Below, piece after piece: positions 14,601 to 27,520 of a stretch of 64,000 bases of DNA. Origin of the DNA: Dipylidium caninum (Eukaryota; Platyhelminthes; Cestoda; Cyclophyllidea; Dipylidiidae). The notes beneath the pieces are model-generated. The model was not told the origin of the DNA, searched no databases, and saw only the letters and a program-made list of their open reading frames with translations. A program made the position numbers and the translations under genes. The DNA lies in NCBI GenBank assembly GCA_017562135.1, contig QEYB01000323.1, forward strand, positions 1 to 64,000, in the 5' to 3' direction. Numbering within the stretch: position 1 is the stretch's first letter; each line of letters begins with the position of its first letter.

Positions 14601-17600
14601 ATACTGCGACGTCTGAGACGAAATAGCACACATACAACTCTTGTTCAACTCATCCAGTCTACCCTCGAACGATTTGGTGCAGAAGGGCTCGAAGATGCGC
14701 CAATTTGGAGGATTTTTGCCTATGCGATTTGAGAGTGGAAGAGGTCAAGTTGAGAGAGAGTGGGAGATGGAGGACCGAATACTGCGACGTCTGAGACGAA
14801 ATAGCACACATACAACTCTTGTTCAACTCATCCAGTCTACCCTCGAACGATTTGGTGCAGAAGGGCTCGAAGATGCGCCAATTTGGAGGATTTTTGCCTA
14901 TGCGATTTGAGAGTGGAAGAGGTCAAGTTGAGAGAGAGTGGGAGATGGAGGACCGAATACTGCGACGTCTGAGACGAAATAGCACACATACAACTCTTGT
15001 TCAACTCATCCAGTCTACCCTCGAACGATTTGGTGCAGAAGGGCTCGAAGATGCGCCAATTTGGAGGATTTTTGCCTATGCGATTTGAGAGTGGAAGAGG
15101 TCAAGTTGAGAGAGAGTGGGAGATGGAGGACCGAATACTGCGACGTCTGAGACGAAATAGCACACATACAACTCTTGTTCAACTCATCCAGTCTACCCTC
15201 GAACGATTTGGTGCAGAAGGGCTCGAAGATGCGCCAATTTGGAGGATTTTTGCCTATGCGATTTGAGAGTGGAAGAGGTCAAGTTGAGAGAGAGTGGGAG
15301 ATGGAGGACCGAATACTGCGACGTCTGAGACGAAATAGCACACATACAACTCTTGTTCAACTCATCCAGTCTACCCTCGAACGATTTGGTGCAGAAGGGC
15401 TCGAAGATGCGCCAATTTGGAGGATTTTTGCCTATGCGATTTGAGAGTGGAAGAGGTCAAGTTGAGAGAGAGTGGGAGATGGAGGACCGAATACTGCGAC
15501 GTCTGAGACGAAATAGCACACATACAACTCTTGTTCAACTCATCCAGTCTACCCTCGAACGATTTGGTGCAGAAGGGCTCGAAGATGCGCCAATTTGGAG
15601 GATTTTTGCCTATGCGATTTGAGAGTGGAAGAGGTCAAGTTGAGAGAGAGTGGGAGATGGAGGACCGAATACTGCGACGTCTGAGACGAAATAGCACACA
15701 TACAACTCTTGTTCAACTCATCCAGTCTACCCTCGAACGATTTGGTGCAGAAGGGCTCGAAGATGCGCCAATTTGGAGGATTTTTGCCTATGCGATTTGA
15801 GAGTGGAAGAGGTCAAGTTGAGAGAGAGTGGGAGATGGAGGACCGAATACTGCGACGTCTGAGACGAAATAGCACACATACAACTCTTGTTCAACTCATC
15901 CAGTCTACCCTCGAACGATTTGGTGCAGAAGGGCTCGAAGATGCGCCAATTTGGAGGATTTTTGCCTATGCGATTTGAGAGTGGAAGAGGTCAAGTTGAG
16001 AGAGAGTGGGAGATGGAGGACCGAATACTGCGACGTCTGAGACGAAATAGCACACATACAACTCTTGTTCAACTCATCCAGTCTACCCTCGAACGATTTG
16101 GTGCAGAAGGGCTGGAAGATGCGCCAATTTGGAGGATTTTTGCCTATGCGATTTGAGAGTGGAAGAGGTCAAGTTGAGAGAGAGTGGGAGATGGAGGACC
16201 GAATACTGCGACGTCTGAGACGAAATAGCACACATACAACTCTTGTTCAACTCATCCAGTCTACCCTCGAACGATTTGGTGCAGAAGGGCTCGAAGATGC
16301 GCCAATTTGGAGGATTTTTGCCTATGCGATTTGAGAGTGGAAGAGGTCAAGTTGAGAGAGAGTGGGAGATGGAGGACCGAATACTGCGACGTCTGAGACG
16401 AAATAGCACACATACAACTCTTGTTCAACTCATCCAGTCTACCCTCGAACGATTTGGTGCAGAAGGGCTCGAAGATGCGCCAATTTGGAGGATTTTTGCC
16501 TATGCGATTTGAGAGTGGAAGAGGTCAAGTTGAGAGAGAGTGGGAGATGGAGGACCGAATACTGCGACGTCTGAGACGAAATAGCACACATACAACTCTT
16601 GTTCAACTCATCCAGTCTACCCTCGAACGATTTGGTGCAGAAGGGCTCGAAGATGCGCCAATTTGGAGGATTTTTGCCTATGCGATTTGAGAGTGGAAGA
16701 GGTCAAGTTGAGATAGAGTGGGAGATGGAGGACCGAATACTGCGACGTCTGAGACGAAATAGCACACATACAACTCTTGTTCAACTCATCCAGTCTACCC
16801 TCGAACGATTTGGTGCAGAAGGGCTGGAAGATGCGCCAATTTGGAGGATTTTTGCCTATGCGATTTGAGAGTGGAAGAGGTCAAGTTGAGAGAGAGTGGG
16901 AGATGGAGGACCGAATACTGCGACGTCTGAGACGAAATAGCACACATACAACTCTTGTTCAACTCATCCAGTCTACCCTCGAACGATTTGGTGCAGAAGG
17001 ATGCTCGAAGATGCGCCAATTTGGAGGATTTTTGCCTATGCGATTTGAGAGTGGAAGAGGTCAAGTTGAGAGAGAGTGGGAGATGGAGGACCGAATACTG
17101 CGACGTCTGAGACGAAATAGCACACATACAACTCTTGTTCAACTCATCCAGTCTACCCTCGAACGATTTGGTGCAGAAGGGCTCGAAGATGCGCCAATTT
17201 GGAGGATTTTTGCCTATGCGATTTGAGAGTGGAAGAGGTCAAGTTGAGAGAGAGTGGGAGATGGAGGACCGAATACTGCGACGTCTGAGACGAAATAGCA
17301 CACATACAACTCTTGTTCAACTCATCCAGTCTACCCTCGAACGATTTGGTGCAGAAGGGCTCGAAGATGCGCCAATTTGGAGGATTTTTGCCTATGCGAT
17401 TTGAGAGTGGAAGAGGTCAAGTTGAGAGAGAGTGGGAGATGGAGGACCGAATACTGCGACGTCTGAGACGAAATAGCACACATACAACTCTTGTTCAACT
17501 CATCCAGTCTACCCTCGAACGATTTGGTGCAGAAGGGCTCGAAGATGCGCCAATTTGGAGGATTTTTGCCTATGCGATTTGAGAGTGGAAGAGGTCAAGT

Positions 17601-19190
17601 TGAGAGAGAGTGGGAGATGGAGGACCGAATACTGCGACGTCTGAGACGAAATAGCACACATACAACTCTTGTTCAACTCATCCAGTCTACCCTCGAACGA
17701 TTTGGTGCAGAAGGGCTCGAAGATGCGCCAATTTGGAGGATTTTTGCCTATGCGATTTGAGAGTGGAAGAGGTCAAGTTGAGATAGAGTGGGAGATGGAG
17801 GACCGAATACTGCGACGTCTGAGACGAAATAGCACACATACAACTCTTGTTCAACTCATCCAGTCTACCCTCGAACGATTTGGTGCAGAAGGGCTCGAAG
17901 ATGCGCCAATTTGGAGGATTTTTGCCTATGCGATTTGAGAGTGGAAGAGGTCAAGTTGAGAGAGAGTGGGAGATGGAGGACCGAATACTGCGACGTCTGA
18001 GACGAAATAGCACACATACAACTCTTGTTCAACTCATCCAGTCTACCCTCGAACGATTTGGTGCAGAAGGGCTCGAAGATGCGCCAATTTGGAGGATTTT
18101 TGCCTATGCGATTTGAGAGTGGAAGAGGTCAAGTTGAGAGAGAGTGGGAGATGGAGGACCGAATACTGCGACGTCTGAGACGAAATAGCACACATACAAC
18201 TCTTGTTCAACTCATCCAGTCTACCCTCGAACGATTTGGTGCAGAAGGGCTGGAAGATGCGCCAATTTGGAGGATTTTTGCCTATGCGATTTGAGAGTGG
18301 AAGAGGTCAAGTTGAGAGAGAGTGGGAGATGGAGGACCGAATACTGCGACGTCTGAGACGAAATAGCACACATACAACTCTTGTTCAACTCATCCAGTCT
18401 ACCCTCGAACGATTTGGTGCAGAAGGGCTCGAAGATGCGCCAATTTGGAGGATTTTTGCCTATGCGATTTGAGAGTGGAAGAGGTCAAGTTGAGAGAGTG
18501 GGAGATGGAGGACCGAATACTGCGACGTCTGAGACGAAATAGCACACATACAACTCTTGTTCAACTCATCCAGTCTACCCTCGAACGATTTGGTGCAGAA
18601 GGGCTCGAAGATGCGCCAATTTGGAGGATTTTTGCCTATGCGATTTGAGAGTGGAAGAGGTCAAGTTGAGAGAGAGTGGGAGATGGAGGACCGAATACTG
18701 CGACGTCTGAGACGAAATAGCACACATACAACTCTTGTTCAACTCATCCAGTCTACCCTCGAACGATTTGGTGCAGAAGGGCTCGAAGATGCGCCAATTT
18801 GGAGGATTTTTGCCTATGCGATTTGAGAGTGGAAGAGGTCAAGTTGAGAGAGAGTGGGAGATGGAGGACCGAATACTGCGACGTCTGAGACGAAATAGCA
18901 CACATACAACTCTTGTTCAACTCATCCAGTCTACCCTCGAACGATTTGGTGCAGAAGGGCTCGAAGATGCGCCAATTTGGAGGATTTTTGCCTATGCGAT
19001 TTGAGAGTGGAAGAGGTCAAGTTGAGAGAGAGTGGGAGATGGAGGACCGAATACTGCGACGTCTGAGACGAAATAGCACACATACAACTCTTGTTCAACT
19101 CATCCAGTCTACCCTCGAACGATTTGGTGCAGAAGGGCTCGAAGATGCGCCAATTTGGAGGATTTTTGCCTATGCGATTTGAGAGTGGAA
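5600..19190 (+). repeat. Homogeneous 178-bp tandem satellite, type A core
   Basis: About 75 head-to-tail monomers of 178 bp are nearly identical. A monomer runs through 'atggaggaccgaatactgcg', 'cacacatacaactcttgttc', 'gatttggtgcagaaggg', 'gcgccaatttggaggattt' and 'gtggaagaggtcaagttgag'. Variant sites recur: gctcg/gctgg/gatgg/gatcg after 'agaagg', cctatgcg/ccaatgcg, and gagagagag/gagatagag. Length variants are a 175-bp monomer near 9,530, monomers missing 2 bp near 13,687 and 18,495, one with 2 extra bp near 17,001, and loss of one C near 6,837 and 10,393. Because 178 is 1 modulo 3, each monomer gives overlapping 89-codon ORFs that I do not treat as genes. The monomer length is in the range of known centromeric satellites, but a centromeric role is inference. 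Confidence 0.97.
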
Positions 19191-19740
19191 GAGGTCAATG
19201 TGAGATAGAGTGGGAGATGGAGGACCGAATACTGCGACGTCTGAGGACGAAATGGCACACACAACTCTTGTTCAACTCATCCAGTCTACCCTCGAACGAT
19301 GCAGAAGGGCTGGAAGATGCGCCAATTTGGAGGATTTTTGCCTATGCGATTTGAGAGTGGAAGAGGTCAAGTTGAGAGAGTGGGAGATGGAGGACCGAAT
19401 ACTGCGACGTCTGAGACGAAATAGCACACATACAACTCTTGTTCAACTCATCCAAGCTCTACCCCGAACGATTTGGTGCAGAAGGGCTGGAAGATGCGCC
19501 AATTTGAAGGATTTTTGCCTATGCGATTTGAGAGTGGAAGAGGTCAATGTGAGATAGATTGGGAGGTGGAGGACCGAATACTGAGCCGTGTGAGGCGAAA
19601 CTGGCACACAGGCAACTCTTCTTCAACTCATGCAAGCTGCGTTCGACCGAACGATGCAGAATGGACTGGAAGATGCGCCAATTTGGAAGGATTTTTGCCT
19701 ATGCGATTTGAGTGGAAGAGGTCAATGTGAGAGAGATTGG
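19190..19740 (+). repeat. A-to-B hybrid satellite monomers
   Basis: Three monomers mix type A and type B characters. Near 19,197 the A-type 'gtcaagttgag' becomes B-type 'gtcaatgtgagatagag' while the rest stays A. The monomer at about 19,310-19,400 returns to A-type 'gtcaagttgag'. At about 19,500-19,660 the left part is A-like and the right part B-like, with 'ttcttcaactcatgcaagc' joining an A-type 'caactcat' to B-type 'gcaagctgcg'. This looks like the footprint of unequal exchange or conversion between subfamilies. Confidence 0.85.
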
Positions 19741-22700
19741 GAGGTGGAGGACCGCATACTGAGCCGTGTGAGGCGAAACTGGCACACAGGCAACTCTTCT
19801 TCGGCTCATCCAAGCTGCGTTCGACCGAAACGATGCAGAATGGACTGGAAGATGCGGCAATTTGGAAGGATTTTTGCCTATGCGATTTGAGTGGAAGAGG
19901 TCAATGTGAGATAGATTGGGAGGTGGAGGACCGCATACTGAGCCGTGTGAGGCGAACTGGCACACAGGCAACTCTTCTTCGGCTCATGCAAGCTGCGTTC
20001 GACCGAAACGATGCAGAATGGACTGGAAGATGCGGCAATTTGAAGGATTTTTGCCTATGCGATTTGAGAGTGGAAGAGGTCAATGTGAGATAGATTGGGA
20101 GGTGGAGGACCGCATACTGAGCCGTGTGAGGCGAAACTGGCACACAGGCAACTCTTCTTCGGCTCATGCAAGCTGCGTTCGACCGAAACGATGCAGAATG
20201 GACTGGAAGATGCGGCAATTTGGAAGGATTTTTGCCTATGCGATTTGACGTGGAAGAGGTCAATGTGAGATAGATTGGGAGGTGGAGGACCGCATACTGA
20301 GCCGTGTGAGGCGAAACTGGCACACAGGCAACTCTTCTTCGGCTCATGCAAGCTGCGTTCGACCGAAACGATGCAGAATGGACTGGAAGATGCGGCAATT
20401 TGAAGGATTTTTGCCTATGCGACTTGACGTGGAAGAGGTCAATGTGAGATAGATTGGGAGGTGGAGGACCGCATACTGAGCCGTGTGAGGCGAACTGGCA
20501 CACAGGCAACTCCTTCTTCGGCTCATGCAAGCTGCGTTCGACCGAAACGATGCAGAATGGACTGGAAGATGCGGCAATTTGAAGGATTTTTGCCTATGCG
20601 ACTTGAGCGTGGAAGAGGTCAATGTGAGATAGATTGGGAGGTGGAGGACCGCATACTGAGCCGTGTGAGGCGAACTGGCACACAGGCAACTCTTCTTCGG
20701 CTCATGCAAGCTGCGTTCGACCGAAACGATGCAGAATGGACTGGAAGATGCGGCAATTTGAAGGATTTTTGCCTATGCGACTTGAGCGTGGAAGAGGTCA
20801 ATGTGAGATAGATTGGGAGGTGGAGGACCGCATACTGAGCCGTGTGAGGCGAACTGGCACACAGGCAACTCTTCTTCGGCTCATGCAAGCTGCGTTCGAC
20901 CGAAACGATGCAGAATGGACTGGAAGATGCGGCAATTTGAAGGATTTTTGCCTATGCGACTTGAGCGTGGAAGAGGTCAATGTGAGATAGATTGGGAGGT
21001 GGAGGACCGCATACTGAGCCGTGTGAGGCGAACTGGCACACAGGCAACTCTTCTTCGGCTCATGCAAGCTGCGTTCGACCGAAACGATGCAGAATGGACT
21101 GGAAGATGCGGCAATTTGAAGGATTTTTGCCTATGCGACTTGACCGTGGAAGAGGTCAATGTGAGATAGATTGGGAGGTGGAGGACCGCATACTGAGCCG
21201 TGTGAGGCGAACTGGCACACAGGCAACTCCTTCTTCGGCTCATGCAAGCTGCGTTCGACCGAAACGATGCAGAATGGACTGGAAGATGCGGCAATTTGAA
21301 GGATTTTTGCCTATGCGACTTGACCGTGGAAGAGGTCAATGTGAGATAGATTGGGAGGTGGAGGACCGCATACTGAGCCGTGTGAGGCGAACTGGCACAC
21401 AGGCAACTCTTCTTCGGCTCATGCAAGCTGCGTTCGACCGAAACGATGCAGAATGGACTGGAAGATGCGGCAATTTGAAGGATTTTTGCCTATGCGACTT
21501 GACCGTGGAAGAGGTCAATGTGAGATAGATTGGGAGGTGGAGGACCGCATACTGAGCCGTGTGAGGCGAACTGGCACACAGGCAACTCCTCTTCGGCTCA
21601 TGCAAGCTGCGTTCGACCGAAACGATGCAGAATGGACTGGAAGATGCGGCAATTTGAAGGATTTTTGCCTATGCGACTTGACGTGGAAGAGGTCAATGTG
21701 AGATAGATTGGGAGGTGGAGGACCGCATACTGAGCCGTGTGAGGCGAACTGGCACACAGGCAACTCCTTCTTCGGCTCATGCAAGCTGCGTTCGACCGAA
21801 ACGATGCAGAATGGACTGGAAGATGCGGCAATTTGAAGGATTTTTGCCTTGCGACTTGAGCGTGGAAGAGGTCAATGTGAGATAGATTGGGAGGTGGAGG
21901 ACCGCATACTGAGCCGTGTGAGGCGAACTGGCACACAGGCAACTCTTCTTCGGCTCATGCAAGCTGCGTTCGACCGAAACGATGCAGAATGGACTGGAAG
22001 ATGCGGCAATTTGAAGGATTTTTGCCTATGCGACTTGAGCGTGGAAGAGGTCAATGTGAGATAGATTGGGAGGTGGAGGACCGCATACTGAGCCGTGTGA
22101 GGCGAACTGGCACACAGGCAACTCTTCTTCGGCTCATGCAAGCTGCGTTCGACCGAAACGATGCAGAATGGACTGGAAGATGCGGCAATTTGAAGGATTT
22201 TTGCCTATGCGACTTGAGCGTGGAAGAGGTCAATGTGAGATAGATTGGGAGGTGGAGGACCGCATACTGAGCCGTGTGAGGCGAACTGGCACACAGGCAA
22301 CTCCTCTTCGGCTCATGCAAGCTGCGTTCGACCGAAACGATGCAGAATGGACTGGAAGATGCGGCAATTTGAAGGATTTTTGCCTATGCGACTTGAGCGT
22401 GGAAGAGGTCAATGTGAGATAGATTGGGAGGTGGAGGACCGCATACTGAGCCGTGTGAGGCGAACTGGCACACAGGCAACTCCTTCTTCGGCTCATGCAA
22501 GCTGCGTTCGACCGAAACGATGCAGAATGGACTGGAAGATGCGGCAATTTGAAGGATTTTTGCCTATGCGACTTGACTGTGGAAGAGGTCAATGTGAGAT
22601 AGATTGGGAGGTGGAGGACCGCATACTGAGCCGTGTGAGGCGAACTGGCACACAGGCAACTCCTCTTCGGCTCATGCAAGCTGCGTTCGACCGAAACGAT

Positions 22701-25700
22701 GCAGAATGGACTGGAAGATGCGGCAATTTGAAGGATTTTTGCCTATGCGACTTGAGCGTGGAAGAGGTCAATGTGAGATAGATTGGGAGGTGGAGGACCG
22801 CATACTGAGCCGTGTGAGGCGAACTGGCACACAGGCAACTCCTCTTCGGCTCATGCAAGCTGCGTTCGACCGAAACGATGCAGAATGGACTGGAAGATGC
22901 GGCAATTTGAAGGATTTTTGCCTATGCGACTTGAGCGTGGAAGAGGTCAATGTGAGATAGATTGGGAGGTGGAGGACCGCATACTGAGCCGTGTGAGGCG
23001 AACTGGCACACAGGCAACTCCTCTTCGGCTCATGCAAGCTGCGTTCGACCGAAACGATGCAGAATGGACTGGAAGATGCGGCAATTTGAAGGATTTTTGC
23101 CTATGCGACTTGAGCGTGGAAGAGGTCAATGTGAGATAGATTGGGAGGTGGAGGACCGCATACTGAGCCGTGTGAGGCGAACTGGCACACAGGCAACTCT
23201 TCTTCGGCTCATGCAAGCTGCGTTCGACCGAAACGATGCAGAATGGACTGGAAGATGCGGCAATTTGAAGGATTTTTGCCTATGCGACTTGAGCGTGGAA
23301 GAGGTCAATGTGAGATAGATTGGGAGGTGGAGGACCGCATACTGAGCCGTGTGAGGCGAACTGGCACACAGGCAACTCTTCTTCGGCTCATGCAAGCTGC
23401 GTTCGACCGAAACGATGCAGAATGGACTGGAAGATGCGGCAATTTGAAGGATTTTTGCCTATGCGACTTGAGCGTGGAAGAGGTCAATGTGAGATAGATT
23501 GGGAGGTGGAGGACCGCATACTGAGCCGTGTGAGGCGAACTGGCACACAGGCAACTCCTCTTCGGCTCATGCAAGCTGCGTTCGACCGAAACGATGCAGA
23601 ATGGACTGGAAGATGCGGCAATTTGAAGGATTTTTTGCCTATGCGACTTGACGTGGAAGAGGTCAATGTGAGATAGATTGGGAGGTGGAGGACCGCATAC
23701 TGAGCCGTGTGAGGCGAACTGGCACACAGGCAACTCCTTCTTCGGCTCATGCAAGCTGCGTTCGACCGAAACGATGCAGAATGGACTGGAAGATGCGGCA
23801 ATTTGAAGGATTTTTTGCCTATGCGACTTGACGTGGAAGAGGTCAATGTGAGATAGATTGGGAGGTGGAGGACCGCATACTGAGCCGTGTGAGGCGAACT
23901 GGCACACAGGCAACTCCTCTTCGGCTCATGCAAGCTGCGTTCGACCGAAACGATGCAGAATGGACTGGAAGATGCGGCAATTTGAAGGATTTTTGCCTAT
24001 GCGACTTGAGCGTGGAAGAGGTCAATGTGAGATAGATTGGGAGGTGGAGGACCGCATACTGAGCCGTGTGAGGCGAACTGGCACACAGGCAACTCCTCTT
24101 CGGCTCATGCAAGCTGCGTTCGACCGAAACGATGCAGAATGGACTGGAAGATGCGGCAATTTGAAGGATTTTTGCCTATGCGACTTGAGCGTGGAAGAGG
24201 TCAATGTGAGATAGATTGGGAGGTGGAGGACCGCATACTGAGCCGTGTGAGGCGAACTGGCACACAGGCAACTCTTCTTCGGCTCATGCAAGCTGCGTTC
24301 GACCGAAACGATGCAGAATGGACTGGAAGATGCGGCAATTTGAAGGATTTTTGCCTATGCGACTTGACTGTGGAAGAGGTCAATGTGAGATAGATTGGGA
24401 GGTGGAGGACCGCATACTGAGCCGTGTGAGGCGAACTGGCACACAGGCAACTCCTCTTCGGCTCATGCAAGCTGCGTTCGACCGAAACGATGCAGAATGG
24501 ACTGGAAGATGCGGCAATTTGAAGGATTTTTGCCTATGCGACTTGACTGTGGAAGAGGTCAATGTGAGATAGATTGGGAGGTGGAGGACCGCATACTGAG
24601 CCGTGTGAGGCGAACTGGCACACAGGCAACTCCTCTTCGGCTCATGCAAGCTGCGTTCGACCGAAACGATGCAGAATGGACTGGAAGATGCGGCAATTTG
24701 AAGGATTTTTGCCTATGCGACTTGACTGTGGAAGAGGTCAATGTGAGATAGATTGGGAGGTGGAGGACCGCATACTGAGCCGTGTGAGGCGAACTGGCAC
24801 ACAGGCAACTCTTCTTCGGCTCATGCAAGCTGCGTTCGACCGAAACGATGCAGAATGGACTGGAAGATGCGGCAATTTGAAGGATTTTTGCCTATGCGAC
24901 TTGAGCGTGGAAGAGGTCAATGTGAGATAGATTGGGAGGTGGAGGACCGCATACTGAGCCGTGTGAGGCGAACTGGCACACAGGCAACTCCTCTTCGGCT
25001 CATGCAAGCTGCGTTCGACCGAAACGATGCAGAATGGACTGGAAGATGCGGCAATTTGAAGGATTTTTGCCTATGCGACTTGAGCGTGGAAGAGGTCAAT
25101 GTGAGATAGATTGGGAGGTGGAGGACCGCATACTGAGCCGTGTGAGGCGAACTGGCACACAGGCAACTCTCTTCGGCTCATGCAAGCTGCGTTCGACCGA
25201 AACGATGCAGAATGGACTGGAAGATGCGGCAATTTGAAGGATTTTTGCCTATGCGACTTGACTGGTGGAAGAGGTCAATGTGAGATAGATTGGGAGGTGG
25301 AGGACCGCATACTGAGCCGTGTGAGGCGAACTGGCACACAGGCAACTCTTCTTCGGCTCATGCAAGCTGCGTTCGACCGAAACGATGCAGAATGGACTGG
25401 AAGATGCGGCAATTTGAAGGATTTTTGCCTATGCGACTTGACGTGGAAGAGGTCAATGTGAGATAGATTGGGAGGTGGAGGACCGCATACTGAGCCGTGT
25501 GAGGCGAACTGGCACACAGGCAACTCCTCTTCGGCTCATGCAAGCTGCGTTCGACCGAAACGATGCAGAATGGACTGGAAGATGCGGCAATTTGAAGGAT
25601 TTTTTGCCTATGCGACTTGAGCGTGGAAGAGGTCAATGTGAGATAGATTGGGAGGTGGAGGACCGCATACTGAGCCGTGTGAGGCGAACTGGCACACAGG

Positions 25701-26857
25701 CAACTCCTCTTCGGCTCATGCAAGCTGCGTTCGACCGAAACGATGCAGAATGGACTGGAAGATGCGGCAATTTGAAGGATTTTTGCCTATGCGACTTGAC
25801 TGTGGAAGAGGTCAATGTGAGATAGATTGGGAGGTGGAGGACCGCATACTGAGCCGTGTGAGGCGAACTGGCACACAGGCAACTCCTCTTCGGCTCATGC
25901 AAGCTGCGTTCGACCGAAACGATGCAGAATGGACTGGAAGATGCGGCAATTTGAAGGATTTTTGCCTATGCGACTTGAGCGTGGAAGAGGTCAATGTGAG
26001 ATAGATTGGGAGGTGGAGGACCGCATACTGAGCCGTGTGAGGCGAACTGGCACACAGGCAACTCCTCTTCGGCTCATGCAAAGCTGCGTTCGACCGAAAC
26101 GATGCAGAATGGACTGGAAGATGCGGCAATTTGAAGGATTTTTGCCTATGCGACTTGACTGTGGAAGAGGTCAATGTGAGATAGATTGGGAGGTGGAGGA
26201 CCGCATACTGAGCCGTGTGAGGCGAACTGGCACACAGGCAACTCCTCTTCGGCTCATGCAAGCTGCGTTCGACCGAAACGATGCAGAATGGACTGGAAGA
26301 TGCGGCAATTTGAAGGATTTTTGCCTATGCGACTTGAGCGTGGAAGAGGTCAATGTGAGATAGATTGGGAGGTGGAGGACCGCATACTGAGCCGTGTGAG
26401 GCGAACTGGCACACAGGCAACTCCTCTTCGGCTCATGCAAGCTGCGTTCGACCGAAACGATGCAGAATGGACTGGAAGATGCGGCAATTTGAAGGATTTT
26501 TGCCTATGCGACTTGACTGGAAGAGGTCAATGTGAGATAGATTGGGAGGTGGAGGACCGCATACTGAGCCGTGTGAGGCGAACTGGCACACAGGCAACTC
26601 CTCTTCGGCTCATGCAAGCTGCGTTCGACCGAAACGATGCAGAATGGACTGGAAGATGCGGCAATTTGAAGGATTTTTGCCTATGCGACTTGACGTGGAA
26701 GAGGTCAATGTGAGATAGATTGGGAGGTGGAGGACCGCATACTGAGCCGTGTGAGGCGAACTGGCACACAGGCAACTCCTTCTTCGGCTCATGCAAGCTG
26801 CGTTCGACCGAAACGATGCAGAATGGACTGGAAGATGCGGCAATTTGAAGGATTTTT
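19740..26857 (+). repeat. 179-bp tandem satellite, type B
   Basis: About 40 head-to-tail monomers of 179 bp are related to type A along their whole length but fixed for other bases, such as 'accgcatactgagccgtgtg', 'ggcacacaggcaactc' and 'tgcgttcgaccgaaacgatg'. Two variable sites tag monomers: ctcttcttc / ctcctcttc / ctccttcttc near the middle, and gacttgagcgtgg / gaccgtgg / gactgtgg / gacgtgg near the end. Like variants cluster, for example three adjacent gaccgtgg monomers at 21.14-21.51 kb and two adjacent seven-T, gacgtgg monomers at 23.63-23.84 kb, which points to recent local duplication. The array ends abruptly at 26,857 inside a monomer, after 'ttgaaggattttt'. The 118-codon ORFs here come from the 179-bp period (2 modulo 3). 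Confidence 0.97.
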
Positions 26858-27299
26858 CGTTCCCCGCCTTCTTATGCCATGTCATATGTAGTGAATGCGT
26901 CTGTCGATTTGCAGCGAATATTTCAGTCTCCTGAGCATAACATTTTCGAAGTTTTTACTGAAAAATAACCCCTTAAACTGTAATACTCAGTGCGATATCT
27001 CACATACATTTCGTTTCCCCGGAAACACGAAACCACTGTCCGCAGTTACGTAGCGTTGCTATTTCTCACACCCCAATCCATAGCGGAATATAGGAACAAA
27101 CAACGTAATCACATCTGAGCACTAACAACTACCCAATTGAATAAAAAATTAGGAGAAAGGCGATGATGGGACTGGATGCATTTACCGACGACAGATTAAG
27201 TCTCTGTTGAACGGTTGCCCACTCCGCAGAATTCTTGCCAATTGGACTTGACCACCAACAATCAGAAGGAAAATGGACGAACATTATAACTTTAGTCGC

Positions 27300-27520
27300 C
27301 TCTCCCACACCAGAAGAGAGAGGAGAAATTAGGAGGCAGACTGAGTTCGGCTCTAACCGCCAGGGGGCTTCAGGCCCTTTATTAATAAATCGCATTGACT
27401 GAGCTCGGGAGAGGTCTTTAAAAGGACCTTCATTTCAAACCATCAAAGCGAAGCTTGCTGTGCGCGGTGGAGAAATGTGCTGAAGACGGAGAGGAATCGT
27501 TTAAGGAGATGGACTAGGAG
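27300..27520 (+). repeat. Old dispersed duplication, block X copy 1
   Basis: This block is similar to 33,980-34,215. Shared landmarks are 'aggaccttc' followed by 'tcaaacc', then 'gctgtg' and a 'gtggaaaaa'-like string. The pair is too diverged to align confidently by eye over its full length. It looks like an ancient segmental duplication rather than a recent mobile element. Confidence 0.45.

Noticed and set aside
5757..26800. Dozens of repeated 89- and 118-codon ORFs across the satellite
   Set aside because: They recur once per monomer and overlap in shifted frames because the periods are 178 and 179 bp; none has splice or promoter context. Only the cross-family frame similarity is kept, as a finding about origin.
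5600..26857. CRISPR-like array
   Set aside because: The repeats are directly adjacent 178-179 bp monomers with no unique spacers, in eukaryotic DNA.
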